Of a stretch of DNA of 64,000 bases, positions 35,141-46,306 are shown piece by piece. Every line of letters starts with the position of its first letter. The first letter of the stretch is position 1. The notes under the pieces were generated by a model. It did no database searches, was not told where the DNA came from, and worked only from the letters and a program-made list of their open reading frames with translations. A program made the position numbers and the translations under genes. The stretch covers positions 65,044,323 through 65,108,322 of the forward strand of contig OY726560.1 in the NCBI GenBank assembly GCA_963383645.1, given 5' to 3'. The DNA comes from Muscardinus avellanarius (lineage: Eukaryota; Chordata; Mammalia; Rodentia; Gliridae).

Positions 35141-36837
35141 AATAAAAAAATTATTTTCTTTAATCAATATATTATTATCAGAAATAGACTTAGTGCAATA
35201 TGCCATGTGGCTTACAACTGTCTATGAAGAATTAAGATGAAGTTGAGTCTTCAGACAAGAGCAGTATTTACAAAGAAAACAACAGTAATGAATGCAGTGA
35301 AGTCTATACTATAGGCTCATTCAATGGTGATTTGTCCTTTCCTTCTTTTTCTAGTCTCAGTGCTGCTGGATTTCAGAAGCAGGCTGAAATTTCATAAAAC
35401 AAAATAATGCAATTTAGCTGTTTACTAAATGCATAAAACAACATTGACTACTGGAAAGAAGTAATAGCATTATATCAAGTTAAACTCAATCCAGTAGGCA
35501 TAAAATCCAATAGAATGCTGCAAAACAAAAGCACGCATTTTGCTTTGAGCCCTAAAGACTAGCAAGGGAATGGCAGAGATGTGGCCTCCCTGTGGAGACC
35601 TGGGTTCCTGGATGAGAAGAGAGGAAAATAGCACCTCATGGTTGCCTGTGCTGCTGTGCCGATGGATACAAAGGTAACTGGGCCCCAAATCTTGCCTGGC
35701 TTTAAGGAGCAAAAGTAATGTAACACAAATTCAGAAATCAGCCACAAAATTGTTAAGTGAATTAAGAAACCAGTAATAATCATTAGTATTGTTTGTATCT
35801 CTTGATATCCTTTGGAGGACATCCATCATTGACTTTCTTGGTACAGAAATGAGGATTCTCTTTCTCTGCTAACCATAAAGTAATGCTGTTTAAATAACAG
35901 TAATAACAAAAAGCAATACTGTTTAAAGCAGGCTATCTATGCCTTAGTTATCTATTGTGTATATGGAATATTTTGAGGACAACCTAAAAGGTTTATATCC
36001 CTCGTTACTGAACATGAACTTAGAATAAGGACATACAGGGAAAAACAGTTCAGTCAAAAGTCTAACTTTTATTATATGTTTTAATTATTTCTACTTTGTA
36101 TTTAAGCCTTTAGGCTTGGCAGGCTTCTCATTTAAGGGAAGGAAATGAAAAATCGAAACACATATCACTTTTAATTAAAATTCTAATATCAGAAGATATT
36201 GAGCACTCACTCCTGATAAAACCAGTCCCAAGAGTGCTTTTGTCTTTACAGTTAATGATTAATTTAATGATTTCTGTACTATTTTTTATATTAGGATCTA
36301 TAATGCACTATATTAAGAGGCAAGACTTTCACTAGTTCTATTACAACATGGCATGAAAATAAATGCTCATAGAAGATGCAAACTGCTTATTGGAAGATCC
36401 TAGCTTAATTCAATATGCATTGCTAATTAGTTGCAGAGATGTGAAGTTTATGAAGAATTATTTTAAAATAAGAAACCAATCTTTAGATTTCTTAGTAAAT
36501 CAAATATCTTTAAGCTCAGTTTGAAGCATTATAATTTGCTGAAAATATAAAAGGCCATCTTAAATTTTTCAGGTCCTTGGGAGATATATTTTACCTTAAG
36601 AAACTATGTCCAATTTCTTCAGGCTTTTAAGAGAAATGAAGAGTATCAATTAGGCTGTCTCCAGATTTTTCAAGACAAAATCTTCAGATGTTGAACTATT
36701 TTCAGTGTAGAATTCTATACTTGGCTAAACTATCTATAAAGTCTGAAGGAAAAATAGATTTTTTAGACTTGCAAGAACTCAAAATATTTTCTTCTTATTT
36801 ATTCTTCTAAAAATATGTCTTAGTAGAAATATGTCTT
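35141..36837. other. Unique AT-rich DNA
   Basis: About 1.7 kb without recognised transposon or gene, the longest repeat-free piece in the middle of the window. Confidence 0.4.
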
Positions 36838-37030
36838 AGTTTGTTATAGTGGCACACACCTGTAATCCCAGTACCTTGGGAGGCTGAGACAGAAGGATCA
36901 CAGGCACAAGACTAGCCTCATCAACTTAGCAAGATTCTCGGCCGCCTAGGAAGTCCCTATTTTAAAATAATAATAATAATAATAATAATGTGTTGGGATG
37001 TAGCTCAGAGGTAAAATGTCCCAGGGTTTA
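36838..37030 (+). mobile_element. B1-dID SINE, 5' part, interrupted
   Basis: Starts AGTTTGTTATAGTGGCACAC, has (AAT)n at 36966-36988, and stops at 'aaaatgtcccagggttta'. The matching end ('ttttgtccctgggtttaatt', 'cccagtaaaacacac') appears at 37330-37361, so roughly 300 bp was inserted into its ID-like half. Confidence 0.85.
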
Positions 37031-37155
37031 TACTTTTTATTTTTTATTTTTGAAACAGGGTCTCTTGAGCCAGCGTGGCTGGCTTCGAACCTGCGCGATC
37101 CTGTTTCCGTCTCCCAAGTGCGGGGATTACAAGCGTGCTGCGCCACCACGCCCAG
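37031..37155 (-). mobile_element. B1-like half of a SINE (second subtype), antisense
   Basis: 'gaaacagggtctcttgagcc', 'ggcttcgaacctgcgcgatc' and 'gcgccaccacgccca' identify it. Its ID-like half is missing. Confidence 0.85.
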
Positions 37156-37255
37156 AAAAATGATAATTATTAGTAGTGTTTGTAATTACTTGTTATAGAC
37201 AAAGCACTATGGTTACAAACGAGGCTTTTTGTTACTGAGGTCCCCTCCCCCCCAT

Positions 37256-37329
37256 TCTATACTGGGAATCAAACCCTGGATTTCTGGAATGCTAGGCAAA
37301 CTCCCAACCCCTAAGCTATGTTCCCAGCA
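37256..37329 (-). mobile_element. ID SINE, antisense
   Basis: 'actgggaatcaaaccctgga', 'tgctaggcaaactcccaacc' and 'cctaagctatgttcccagc' are the complement of a stand-alone ID body. Confidence 0.8.
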
Positions 37330-37361
37330 TTTTGTCCCTGGGTTTAATTCCCAGTAAAACA

Positions 37362-37384
37362 CACACACACACACACACACACAC
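37362..37384. repeat. (AC)n microsatellite
   Basis: Short CA repeat at the tail of the interrupted SINE. Confidence 0.9.
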
Positions 37385-37399
37385 TGTCTTAACATCATT

Positions 37400-38345
37400 A
37401 TTTTTCCATATTCTTATCATTTTATTGTGGTAAAATATATGTAGCATAAAATTTACCATAATTAGCTTTAAAATTGTGGAATTAAGAACATTCCTCGTGC
37501 AACCATCACCACTGTCATTTCCAGAACATTTTGTCAACACAAACAGAAACTCCATATCCATTAAACAATAGCTACTCATTACTCCTTCTCCCACCTCTGA
37601 TAACCTATAATTCTACTTTTTGTCTCTATGGATCTGACTAGTTTAGGTACCTGGTATGCATGGAATCAGACAATATTTGATTTTCTGTGTTTGGCTTATC
37701 CAATTGGTATTTTTAAAGGTCTATTCATATTAACATGTGTAACAATTTCAGTGTTTTTTATGACTACACAGTATTTCCTTGTAATTATATATTACTTTTT
37801 TATGTATTTATCCATCAAGAGACATTTGGATTGCTTCTATCTGCTGGCTATTATAAACAGTACTTCTATGAACCTCGGTGTACAAATGCCTACTCCAGTT
37901 CTTGCTTTAAATTCTTTTAGGCATATACCCAGAAGTGGAACTTAAGGATCATATAGTAATTTATATTTAATTTTTTAGGAAAATCAATCTGCTTTCTACA
38001 ATAGCTATGTTATTTTACATTCCCTGCAGCAAATCACAGGGGTTCCAATTTCTTTGTATCCTCACCAACACTGTTTGTTTTGTTTCTTATAGTAGTCAGT
38101 CTGATGTAATTTTGATCTGTATTTTCCTAATGATTAATGATATGTTAACTATTAACATATTTTTGGCTATTTAACTTCTTTGAAAAAATGTGTATTGAAG
38201 TCTTTTTTCCCCTCTCTTTTAAAACTTTGTTTGTTTTTCTGTTGTTAAATTGTAGGAGTTCTTTATACATTACTGTATTATCCTTTATCAGATGTGCAAT
38301 TTTTGAATATTTTCTCTCCTTCTATGGTTACATTTTCAATTTCTT
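37400..38345 (-). mobile_element. Ancient L1M LINE, antisense, part 1
   Basis: On + this reads as the complement of an old mammalian L1M 3' half: 'gtgcaaccatcaccactgtc', 'tctgactagtttaggtacct', 'atacccagaagtggaactta', 'ggggttccaatttctttgta', 'attgtaggagttctttatac'. ORF2 is destroyed. It is split by a younger L1 and resumes at 40072. Confidence 0.85.
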
Positions 38346-38866
38346 TTTTTTTCAAATTTTTATTGGTGCATTGCAGTCGGGCATCTTAATGGAGTACAAA
38401 ATAATGGAGGCATACAATTACACATCACCCAATTAGCCCTTACCCAATGCCCACCCCATTTCTTTCCCCTCCCTCCTTCTCATGTTTAACTTAGTGATTT
38501 ACTTTGATATGTTTGATATGTACATCGTGAACATTAGGGATTTTCTTTCTTCCCCCATCCATTCTCTTCAATTAGGTCACCTTACTTGTTCATCTATGTT
38601 TCTTTGCTAGAGTTCCTTCTATGACCCATTTTCTCCCAACTGATTTCTTATTTTTTGTGACTGACTAATCTCAGCATAATATTTTCCAGTTTTATCCATT
38701 TCCCTGCAAATGACATAATTTTGTTCTTCATTATGACAGAGTAAAATTCTACTGTGTACATATTCCTGTTTAATCCATTCATCTGTTGATTGACATCTTG
38801 GTTGGTTTCATAGTTTAGCAATTGTGAATTGTACAGTTATGAACATAGATACACATGCATTAGAAA
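38346..38866 (-). mobile_element. L1 3' end (antisense segment of a 5'-inverted insertion)
   Basis: Starts with the complement of the L1 end ('caaatttttattggtgcatt'). It continues through the 3' UTR to the ORF2 C-terminal region, where the complement of 'atgttcataactgtacaatt' lies near 38840. The orientation switches at about 38866. The target duplication TTTCAATTTCTT lies at 38334-38345 and 40060-40071. Confidence 0.85.
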
Positions 38867-40059
38867 AAAGAAATTGAAGAAGACCTTAGAAGATGGAAAG
38901 ATCTTCCATGTTCGTAGATAAAATAAATATCATCAAAATGGCCATACTCCCAAAAGTGATGTACAGATTCAATGCAATACCCATTAATTTACCAAGGTCA
39001 TTCCTTGCAGACAAAGAAAAATTACTTCTTAAATTCATTTGGAACAACTAAAAGCCCAGAATAGCCGAAGTAGTTCTCAGCAATAAAAAAAAAAAACTTG
39101 CAGAAGGAATCACAATACCTGACTTTAAACTATACTACAAAACCATAGTAATAAAAACAGCATGGTCCTGGCACAAAAACAGATACATAGACAAATGGAG
39201 CAGAATAGAAGACTCAAAAACAAATCCACACACTTCAGCCAATTGATTTTTGACAAAGGGCCAAAACATACATTGGAAAAAAGATAGTCTCTTCAATAAA
39301 TGGTGTTGGCAAAACTGGTTAAACATATGCAGAAAAATGAAAATAAGCCCCACTTTCTCACCTTGCACAAGAGTCAATCATGATGGATCAAAGACTTGGA
39401 AATTAGACTAGAGACTTTGAGGCTCCTTGAAGAGGGCATAGTTCCAACACTGCAACACATAGGCACAGGTAAAAACTTTATCAACAAGACCTCAAAGGCA
39501 CAGAAAACTAAAAGGTGGATCAATACATGGATTGTATTAAATTAAGGAGCTTCTGTACAGCAAAGGAAACTATCAAGAACCTCAACAGAGAGCTAACAGA
39601 ATGGGAGAAAATTTTTGCTACCTACAACTCCAGTAGAGGACTAATATCTAGAATATCCAGAAAACTCAAGAAACTTAGCACTAAGAAAACAAATAACCCA
39701 ATCCAAAAATGGGCAAGTGAACTAAATAGACACTTTACAAAAGAAAAACTTCAAATGGCCAATAAAAGTATGAGAAAATGTTCAACATCATTAGCAGAGA
39801 GATACAAATTAAAACTACCCTGAGATTTTAACATAACCCCAACTAGAATGACAATCATTCAAAACACAAACCACAAGTCCTTTCAAGGAAATGGAGAAGT
39901 GGGAATTCTAATACATTGTTGGTGGGATTGCAAATTAGTGCAATCACTCTGGAAACCAGTAATGAGCATCCTCAGAAGAAATGAGAATGAACCTACCATA
40001 TGATCCAGCAATACCATGTCTGTGTATCTACCCAAAAGAATGGAAACCAAACCAATGCA
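38867..40059 (+). mobile_element. L1 ORF2 segment, inverted 5' part of the same insertion
   Basis: Sense ORF2 from 'gaaattgaagaagaccttag' to 'gaatggaaaccaaaccaatg' at about 40058. Broken frames correspond to the ORF2 C-terminal third, for example the 102-codon piece at 39515-39823. It stops close to the ORF2 position where the antisense segment begins ('tgcatgtgtatctatgttc'), as expected for twin priming. Confidence 0.85.
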
Positions 40060-40071
40060 TTTCAATTTCTT

Positions 40072-40380
40072 GATAGTATCCTTTGGCTCACTAAATTTTC
40101 TGATTTAAATGAAGCAAAATTTATCTTTTTTTCTTCTATTGCTTTTGTACTGGTGTCTTATCCAAGAAATCATTGCTAAATTCAATGCCATGAAGGTTTT
40201 TTTTTATAGTTTTAGCTCTTAACATTTTAGTCTTTGATTCATTCTGAGTTAATTTTTGTATATAATATAAGGATCCAACTTTATTCTTTACATGTATATG
40301 TGGGGATCTATTTCTGGGATCTCTATTCGGTATCTTTGGTTGATTTGTCTGTCTTTATGATGCTATAATTTTTTTAAACA
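40072..40380 (-). mobile_element. Ancient L1M LINE, antisense, part 2
   Basis: Continues the element at 37400-38345: 'gatagtatcctttggctcac', 'ttatccaagaaatcattgct', 'gagttaatttttgtatataa', 'ggatccaactttattctt'. The two parts join cleanly when the young L1 and one target copy are removed. Confidence 0.85.
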
Positions 40381-40381
40381 G

Positions 40382-40514
40382 TTGCTTAAGGAAATGTCCC
40401 AATGAAACAAAGAAAAAAGACTAGATAAATTTCAGAATACAGAAGTGCCAAACCAGAAGAGCAATAGTTAAACAATTTCCAAATGATAGTTTTAATGAGG
40501 CCAAAGTGAACCAA
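40382..40514 (+). repeat. 133-bp tandem duplication, copy 1
   Basis: Starts TTGCTTAAGGAAATGTCCCA and ends 'gccaaagtgaaccaa'. Differs from copy 2 at three positions. Confidence 0.97.
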
Positions 40515-40647
40515 TTGCTTAAGGAAATGTCCCAATGAAACAAAGAAAAAAGACTAGATAAATTTCAGAATATAGAAGTGTCAAACCAGAAGAGCAATAG
40601 TTAAACAATTTCCAAATGATATTTTTAATGAGGCCAAAGTGAACCAA
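40515..40647 (+). repeat. 133-bp tandem duplication, copy 2
   Basis: Immediately adjacent second copy, about 98% identical. It is followed by non-repeated sequence starting TTCAGACTGG. I recognise no repeat family in the unit. Confidence 0.97.
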
Positions 40648-41347
40648 TTCAGACTGGAGCAAGTAGTCAAGGTTTTTGACCTTCAATGTTACTGCAGGTC
40701 TAGCAATGGCAGGGGATCCAATCAACTCAATGGAATGAGTGTTTTGAAAAACTTGAGAATACAGTAAAGATGTGTGATGAAGCAGAGAAAGAGAGACTTT
40801 GTTTGAACCTGGTTGTAGGAACATTTGCTTTGAGTGGAATAGCAACTGACATAGGATCTGCAGGAAGCAAAATTTACATATTCACCATTATATAAACTTT
40901 GAATTGTTCATTAAATTAAAAAAATTAAGCCACAGAAAAGTCAGGGGCCTAACTGTAATATAATAAAGGATTAGAGTCTGTCTATCTTTATAATAATAGA
41001 TGGGGCTAGAGATGAAGAGATAAAGAGAAAGCTAATTTTTTTTTTTTACAGTAGAGGTCAAGAAGGACTGCCTATGGTTGTTGGGCAAGATGGTGGAGAT
41101 TTAACTAACTTGTTTAAAATTGCAAGTGTCTAGTAAAAGAAGTATGAATAGTGATAAAAACAACATAGGGAGTTAAACAAGGAAAATGAAGTGAGGAGTT
41201 GTACATGAGTTATACCCTCTTCTATTACAGTAGTAAGTTAGTAGATGCTATTTAAAAAGCTATACGACCACAAAACATCAAAAAGTATTGAACATTAATT
41301 AGCAAGTTATAAGATTGTGAAGTACCCCAAAGAAACTAGAGGCAGAC
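40648..41347. other. Unique DNA
   Basis: Nothing recognised. The minus-strand 108-codon frame at 40519-40845 runs partly through the tandem duplication and has no known domain. Confidence 0.4.
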
Positions 41348-41521
41348 TTTTTTGAGGTAATTGGGATGGAACCCAGGGACATTCTACTTCCGAGGTATGC
41401 CCCCAGCCCTATTTTTAATTCTTTATTTTGAAACAGGTTCTCACTAAATTGCAGAGACCTCACTAAGTAGCTGAGGCTGGCCGTGAACTGTGATTCTCTT
41501 GCCTCAGCCTCCCAAATGTGA
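41348..41521 (-). mobile_element. B1-dID SINE, antisense, interrupted
   Basis: 'aattgggatggaacccaggg' and 'ctaagtagctgaggctggcc' are clear. It ends at 'cctcccaaatgtgac', where a second SINE inserted. Confidence 0.9.
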
Positions 41522-41522
41522 C

Positions 41523-41709
41523 TTTTTTTTTTTTTGGTGGTGGTACTGGGGTTCCTGGAAACCCTTCTACCTCTGGGCTACACTCCCAGACACATATATA
41601 ATTTGGAAACAGGGTCTCTTAAGCCAGCGAGGCTGACTTCGAACCTGTGCTATCCTTCTGTCTCTGCCTCTCAAGTGTGGGGATTACAAGCATGCGCCAT
41701 CACGCCCGG
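41523..41709 (-). mobile_element. B1-dID SINE (second subtype) inserted in another SINE
   Basis: 'ggtactggggttcctggaaa', 'ctgggctacactcccagac' and 'gcgccatcacgcccggtt'. It is flanked by CAAATGTGAC / CAAATGTTGAC. As at 23301, the second subtype invaded the first. Confidence 0.9.
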
Positions 41710-41711
41710 TT

Positions 41712-42090
41712 CAAATGTTGACATTTTTTAAAGGGTTGCTTCAGAAGTTCAAACCAGTGGATTTGAAAGCTAGAGAAGCAGACTCTTCATTGCATACCCT
41801 TCTGTTTGGTTTTTCATCCACATGCATATCTTGTTTTGAGAGTATAGAATAAAATGCAACCTATACTACCAAATGAAAATAGAAGATTATATTAGAATTC
41901 ATAATCCAGAACAACTCAGGGTAATGATGTGATTTCAAAATATCTAGATATCATTTTATCTAGAAGTCAGTGGTGGGTCTTCTTAAATAGGGCACCTTCT
42001 ACACTTTTATCACAGCATAGCTACCAGAGTCATCTTAGAGCATCTCTAAATTACAAATGTAAATTTTGTGGTTAAAAGCTTTTCTGTGAA
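41712..42090. other. Unique DNA
   Basis: Nothing recognised. Confidence 0.4.
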
Positions 42091-42092
42091 CT

Positions 42093-42296
42093 TTTTTTTT
42101 TGCAGGTCTGGGAATGGAACCCAGGGGCATTAGAACTCCAAGCTACACCTCCTGTCCTATTTTTTATTCTTTATTTTGAAACTGGGTCTCACTGAGTTGC
42201 AGAGGGCCTAAGTAGCGGAGGCTGTCCGCGAACCGTGATCCTCCAGTCTCAGCCTCCCAAATGCGGGGATTACAAGCATGTACCACCACACCCGGC
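42093..42296 (-). mobile_element. B1-dID SINE, antisense, with target-site duplication
   Basis: 'gcaggtctgggaatggaacc' is the ID-like half and 'accaccacacccggc' the B1 head. TTCTGTGAACT flanks it at 42082-42092 and 42297-42307. Confidence 0.93.
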
Positions 42297-42429
42297 TTCT
42301 GTGAACTGAGTCTAAAAACATAGCAATATTTAATTGATCAAGAACTCAAGCATTTAACTCCTATCCTGAAAAACATACCAGAATCATGATATAAACTTCA
42401 CAAGCTTCTTTTTTAAAAATATTTTTATT

Positions 42430-44690
42430 AGAATTCCCTTTAAAATCAGGGACAAGACAAGGATGCCCATTATCACCACTCCTTTTCAATATAGTCCTTG
42501 AGACTCTTGCCACAGCAATAAGACAAGAGAAGGAAATCAAAGGAATTAAAATAGGAAGAGAGGAATTAAAACTATCCTTATGCCGGGCATGGTGGCGCAC
42601 GCTTGTAATCCCTGTGCTTGGGAGGCAGAGACAGGAGGATTACGCAGGTTCAAAGCCAGCCGCGCTGGCGTAAGAGACCCTGTCTCAAAAATATAAAATA
42701 GGTCTGGGAGCGTAGCCCGGAGGTAGAAGGGCTTCCAGGAACCCCAGTACCACCAAAAAAAAAAAAAAAAAAAACTATCCTTATTTGCAGATGATATGAT
42801 TCTTTATCTAGAAGATTCAATGAACTCAACCAAAAGACTTCTGGAGCTGATTAACCAGTTCAGCAAAGTTGCAGGATACAAAATCAACCTAAAGAAATCA
42901 GTTGCTTTTCTTTATGCCAACAATGAATCCACAATGAAAGAAATAAAGAAAACCATTCCATTTATTATAGCCTCTAAACCAATAAAATACCTAGGAATAA
43001 ACCTAACCAAAGATGTAAAAGACCTCTACAGAGAAAACTACAAAACATTAAAGAAAGAAATTGAAGAAGACCTTGGAAGATGGAAAGATCTCCCTTGCTC
43101 ATTGATAGGCAGAATCAATATCATCAAAATGGCCATTCTGCCAAAAGTGATCTATAGATTCAATGCAATCCCCATTAAAATGCCAACAACATTTCTCATA
43201 GACCTGGAAAAATCAGTTATGAATTTTGTATGGAGAAAGAAAAGACCCATAATAGCCAAATAAATTCTCAGCAACAAGAACCAGGCAGGGGGCATTACAA
43301 TCCTGGACTTCAAATTATACTATAGAGTAATAGTAGTAAAAACAGCATGGTATTGGCACAACAAAAGGACCAGTAGAACAGAATAGAAGATACAGAAACA
43401 AACACAAACATCTACAGTCAATTGATCTTTGAAAAAGGGGACAAACTCATACGCTGGAAAAAAGACAGCCTTTTCAATAAATGGTACTGGGAGAACTGGC
43501 TATCCATTTGTAGAAAGTTGAATCTGAATCCTTTCTTCTCACCATGCACAGGAATCAACTCAAGATGGATCAAAGACTTAGAAATTAGACCAGAGACTGT
43601 GAAGTTATTAGAGAAAGGCATAGGATCAACACTCCAATATATAGGCACAGGCAGTAACTTTCTCAATAAGACTTTCAAAGCACAGGAAATTAAAGCAAGA
43701 ATTAATAAGTGGTATCTCATCAAACTAAAAAGTTTCTTCTCATCAAAGGAAACCATCAAGAACCTAAAGAGGAAGCCTACAGAATGGGAGAAGATCTTTA
43801 CCAGTCACCGCTCTGATAGGGGGCTAATATCCAGAATATACAAAGAGCCCAAAAGACTCTACACTAGCAAAACAAACAATCCAATCAAGAAATGGGCAAC
43901 TGAACTGAATAGACACTTCACAAAAGAAGAGATACAAAGGGACAATAGATACACGAAAAGATGTTAAATATCACTAGTCATCAGGGAGATGCAAATCAAA
44001 ACTATGCTGAGATTTCATCTAACCTCAATCAGAGTGGTAAGCATATATATCAAAAAACAACAAATGCTGGCAAAGATGTGGGAAAAGAGGTACTCTTTTA
44101 CACTGTTGGTGGGAGTGCAAAGTAGTTTAGCTACTATGGAGATCAGTGTGGAGATTCCTTAGAAAACTGGGAATAGATTCACCATTTGATCCAGCTATAC
44201 TACTCCTGGGTATCTTTCCAAAGGGGTTGAAATCAGAGAACTACGTTAACATATGCATACCCATGTTCATAGCAGCACAGTTTGTAATAGCCAAAATATG
44301 GAACCAACCTAGATCTCCATCAATAGATGAATGGATTGCAAAATTTTGGGAAATACACACAATGGAATTCTATTCAGCTATAAAGAAGAATAAAATAATA
44401 GCATTTGCAAGAAGATGGAAGGTACTAGAGAACATTATGTTAAGTGAGATTAGTCAAGCACAGAAAGAGAAGGAACATGTTTTCTCTAATATGCCCAAGC
44501 TAGGAAGTAGTGGTAATACCAGAGGGACTCCAGATGATGGAGGGGAAATCTCAGCAGAGCTAGAATGGAAGGGTAGGAGAGGAAGAAAGCTGAGGTTGTT
44601 CAATGGAGGAACTACATCTGAATATGTGTAATAGTATAAATATAACATAGTTAACACTCTTTATTGGGAGGGGTGAAGGAAAATGGGCGG
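42430..44690 (+). mobile_element. L1 LINE: ORF2 from the RT domain to the 3' UTR, broken
   Basis: Sense L1 sequence starting inside the reverse transcriptase (codons for [10 protein letters not shown] at about 42432). After an inserted SINE come the catalytic FADD motif (about 42780) and the frame at 42796-43263 (155 codons). That frame ends at a TAA just after the [14 protein letters not shown] segment. The thumb and C-terminal parts survive as separate frames at 43422-43967 and 44146-44631. It is not functional: the 5' half of ORF2 is absent here and stops and frameshifts break the rest. No poly-A tail follows, and an L1 5' UTR begins instead. Confidence 0.9.
42581..42770 (+). mobile_element. 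B1-dID SINE (second subtype) inside the L1 reverse transcriptase
   Basis: Starts TGCCGGGCATGGTGGCGCAC, poly-A at the end. The target duplication AAAACTATCCTTA lies at 42568-42580 and 42771-42783, just upstream of the FADD codons. Confidence 0.96.
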
Positions 44691-44699
44691 GGGAGAGGG

Positions 44700-45445
44700 C
44701 AAGAAGCACAATCTAAATGTACACCAGAAAGCAGGGCTTAAGAGCCCCACTAACAACCAATCTCCATTACCACAAAATCAGCGCCTTTCATAGCCAGAAA
44801 ACACCATCACCAGAGAAACAAAATCACCAGGCTCCAGAGAGGAAGTGGACTGAGAACAGAGCTCAGAGCCACAGAGGAGATACACCGGCCTCACGCCCGA
44901 GGACGCGGCAGCAGCCCCATACTGCCGGCGGCAGTGGCGAGTTCATCGGACGGCTACAGCAAGCCGATGTGAGCCGCTGCAGAACAGCCAGGCGGGATTT
45001 CTCGGCGCAGGTAAAATCTAAAGCTCCCAGTGGCTGAGCTCAGCACACGCTGCAGGGATTCAGAGTGGAACTCAAAACCAAGAAGAAATAAGTCAGCCTC
45101 ACGGCCAAGGGCGTAATAGCAGCACCATATTGTCACCGGCGGCAGCAGCAGCGAATTCACCGAGACCAGTACAGCTACATCTGCGTACTCAAGAACAGTA
45201 AGTCAAATTGCGGGCCACAGAGGAGAAATCCCAGTACTGTACTCCCTGGGACTTGACCCAGTGGGGGAGTGGCAGTGGCAGAGATATCACACCATAGGAG
45301 AACGTGCAACCTGGCACCCCCCACAGTCTGAAGCAGCCTCTATCGACTCTCTGGGTCGGAGACTCTGTGATACAACCCAGTAAAGGAGTAGTGGGGTCTG
45401 AGATACTACTGACTCGAGATCCAGAACACCTTAAGTGAAGTCATA
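44700..45445 (+). promoter_or_regulatory. L1 5' UTR (internal promoter) with two related monomers
   Basis: GC-richer, CpG-containing sequence directly upstream of ORF1. It contains two diverged repeats about 208 bp apart: 'gcctcacgcccgaggacgcg' at 44888 and 'gcctcacggccaagggcgta' at 45096, each followed by 'cagcag(c)(a)cc(c)cata' and a CGGCGGCAG motif. Rodent L1 promoters are often built of tandem monomers, and this looks like a two-unit version. By position it should hold the RNA polymerase II internal promoter. Confidence 0.6.
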
Positions 45446-45490
45446 GTGACCCAAGGGAAGAACCCAGAGAAGGCACAAACTTCCGAAATC

Positions 45491-46306
45491 ATGGGAAAGA
45501 GGAATAACACTGGAGCAATGAATGCCCACAACCCCACAACATCAGAACCCAATAAAACAGAAAATCAGAGATTTCTAGAAGATCAAATCAGGAAAATAAC
45601 TGTAGAAATAATAGAGGTGCTTCGAAAAGAACTCAGAGAGAACCAAAAAGAGATAAAGGATGCAATTAATGAAGTAAAGGCCTCAATTCAAAGCACAAAC
45701 AACCGATTAGACCACATGGAGAACAGAATCTCGCTCTTAGAAGATGATCATTCCAAAAATGAACACATAGTTTCTAATCTAGGAAAAAATATCCGACAGC
45801 AGGAATCCGATATTGAAGAAATATGGGCCCATTTTAAGAGAGCTAACCTAAGAATAATTGGAATAGAGGAGGGAAAAGAAAGTGAAACCAAAGGGATCAA
45901 CAATCTCTTCAGGGAAGTAATAGCAGAAAATTTTCCAAACATAGAGCAAGAGGTTGATACACAGGTACAGAAAACTTATAGAACTCCCTTTAGACAGGAT
46001 CGGAGAAGAGGATCCCCACGCCACATAATTGTCAAAATGACCAATGTGGAAGCCAAGCAGAGAATCTTAAAGGCAACTAAAACAAAGGGCCAAGTGACAT
46101 TCAGAGGCAAACCAATTAGAATCACTCCAGACTTCCCAAAACAAGTCATGAGAGCCAGAAGGGCTTGGAGTAACATATTCCAAACTCTGAAAGAAAACAA
46201 CTTCCAGCTAAAAATTTCCTACCCAGAAAAACTTTCTATCAAATTAGATGGAGAAATAAGAAGCTTCCATGACAAACAGAAACTGAAGGAATTTATGTCT
46301 TCATAA
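45491..46306 (+). pseudogene. L1 ORF1 (ORF1p-like RNA-binding protein), nearly intact
   Basis: ORF1p coats L1 RNA as a trimer and is an RNA chaperone needed for retrotransposition. The frame is open from 45446, but the ATG at 45491 (MGKRNN...) is preferred because L1 ORF1 proteins commonly start MGK. From it there are 271 codons to TAA. Residues ~35-125 are Glu/Lys/Asn/Gln-rich and fit the coiled coil. NLRIIGIEEG at about residue 130 marks the RRM-like domain. TPRHIIVKM-type sequence (here SPRHIIVKMTNVE), KGKPIRIT-like RGKPIRITPDF and the FQLKISYPEKLSI segment identify the C-terminal domain. After the TAA the frame continues for ten codons (PALEKILRD) to another stop, resembling the usual ORF1 C-terminus, so the TAA is probably premature. 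An intact ORF2 does not follow. Confidence 0.88.
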
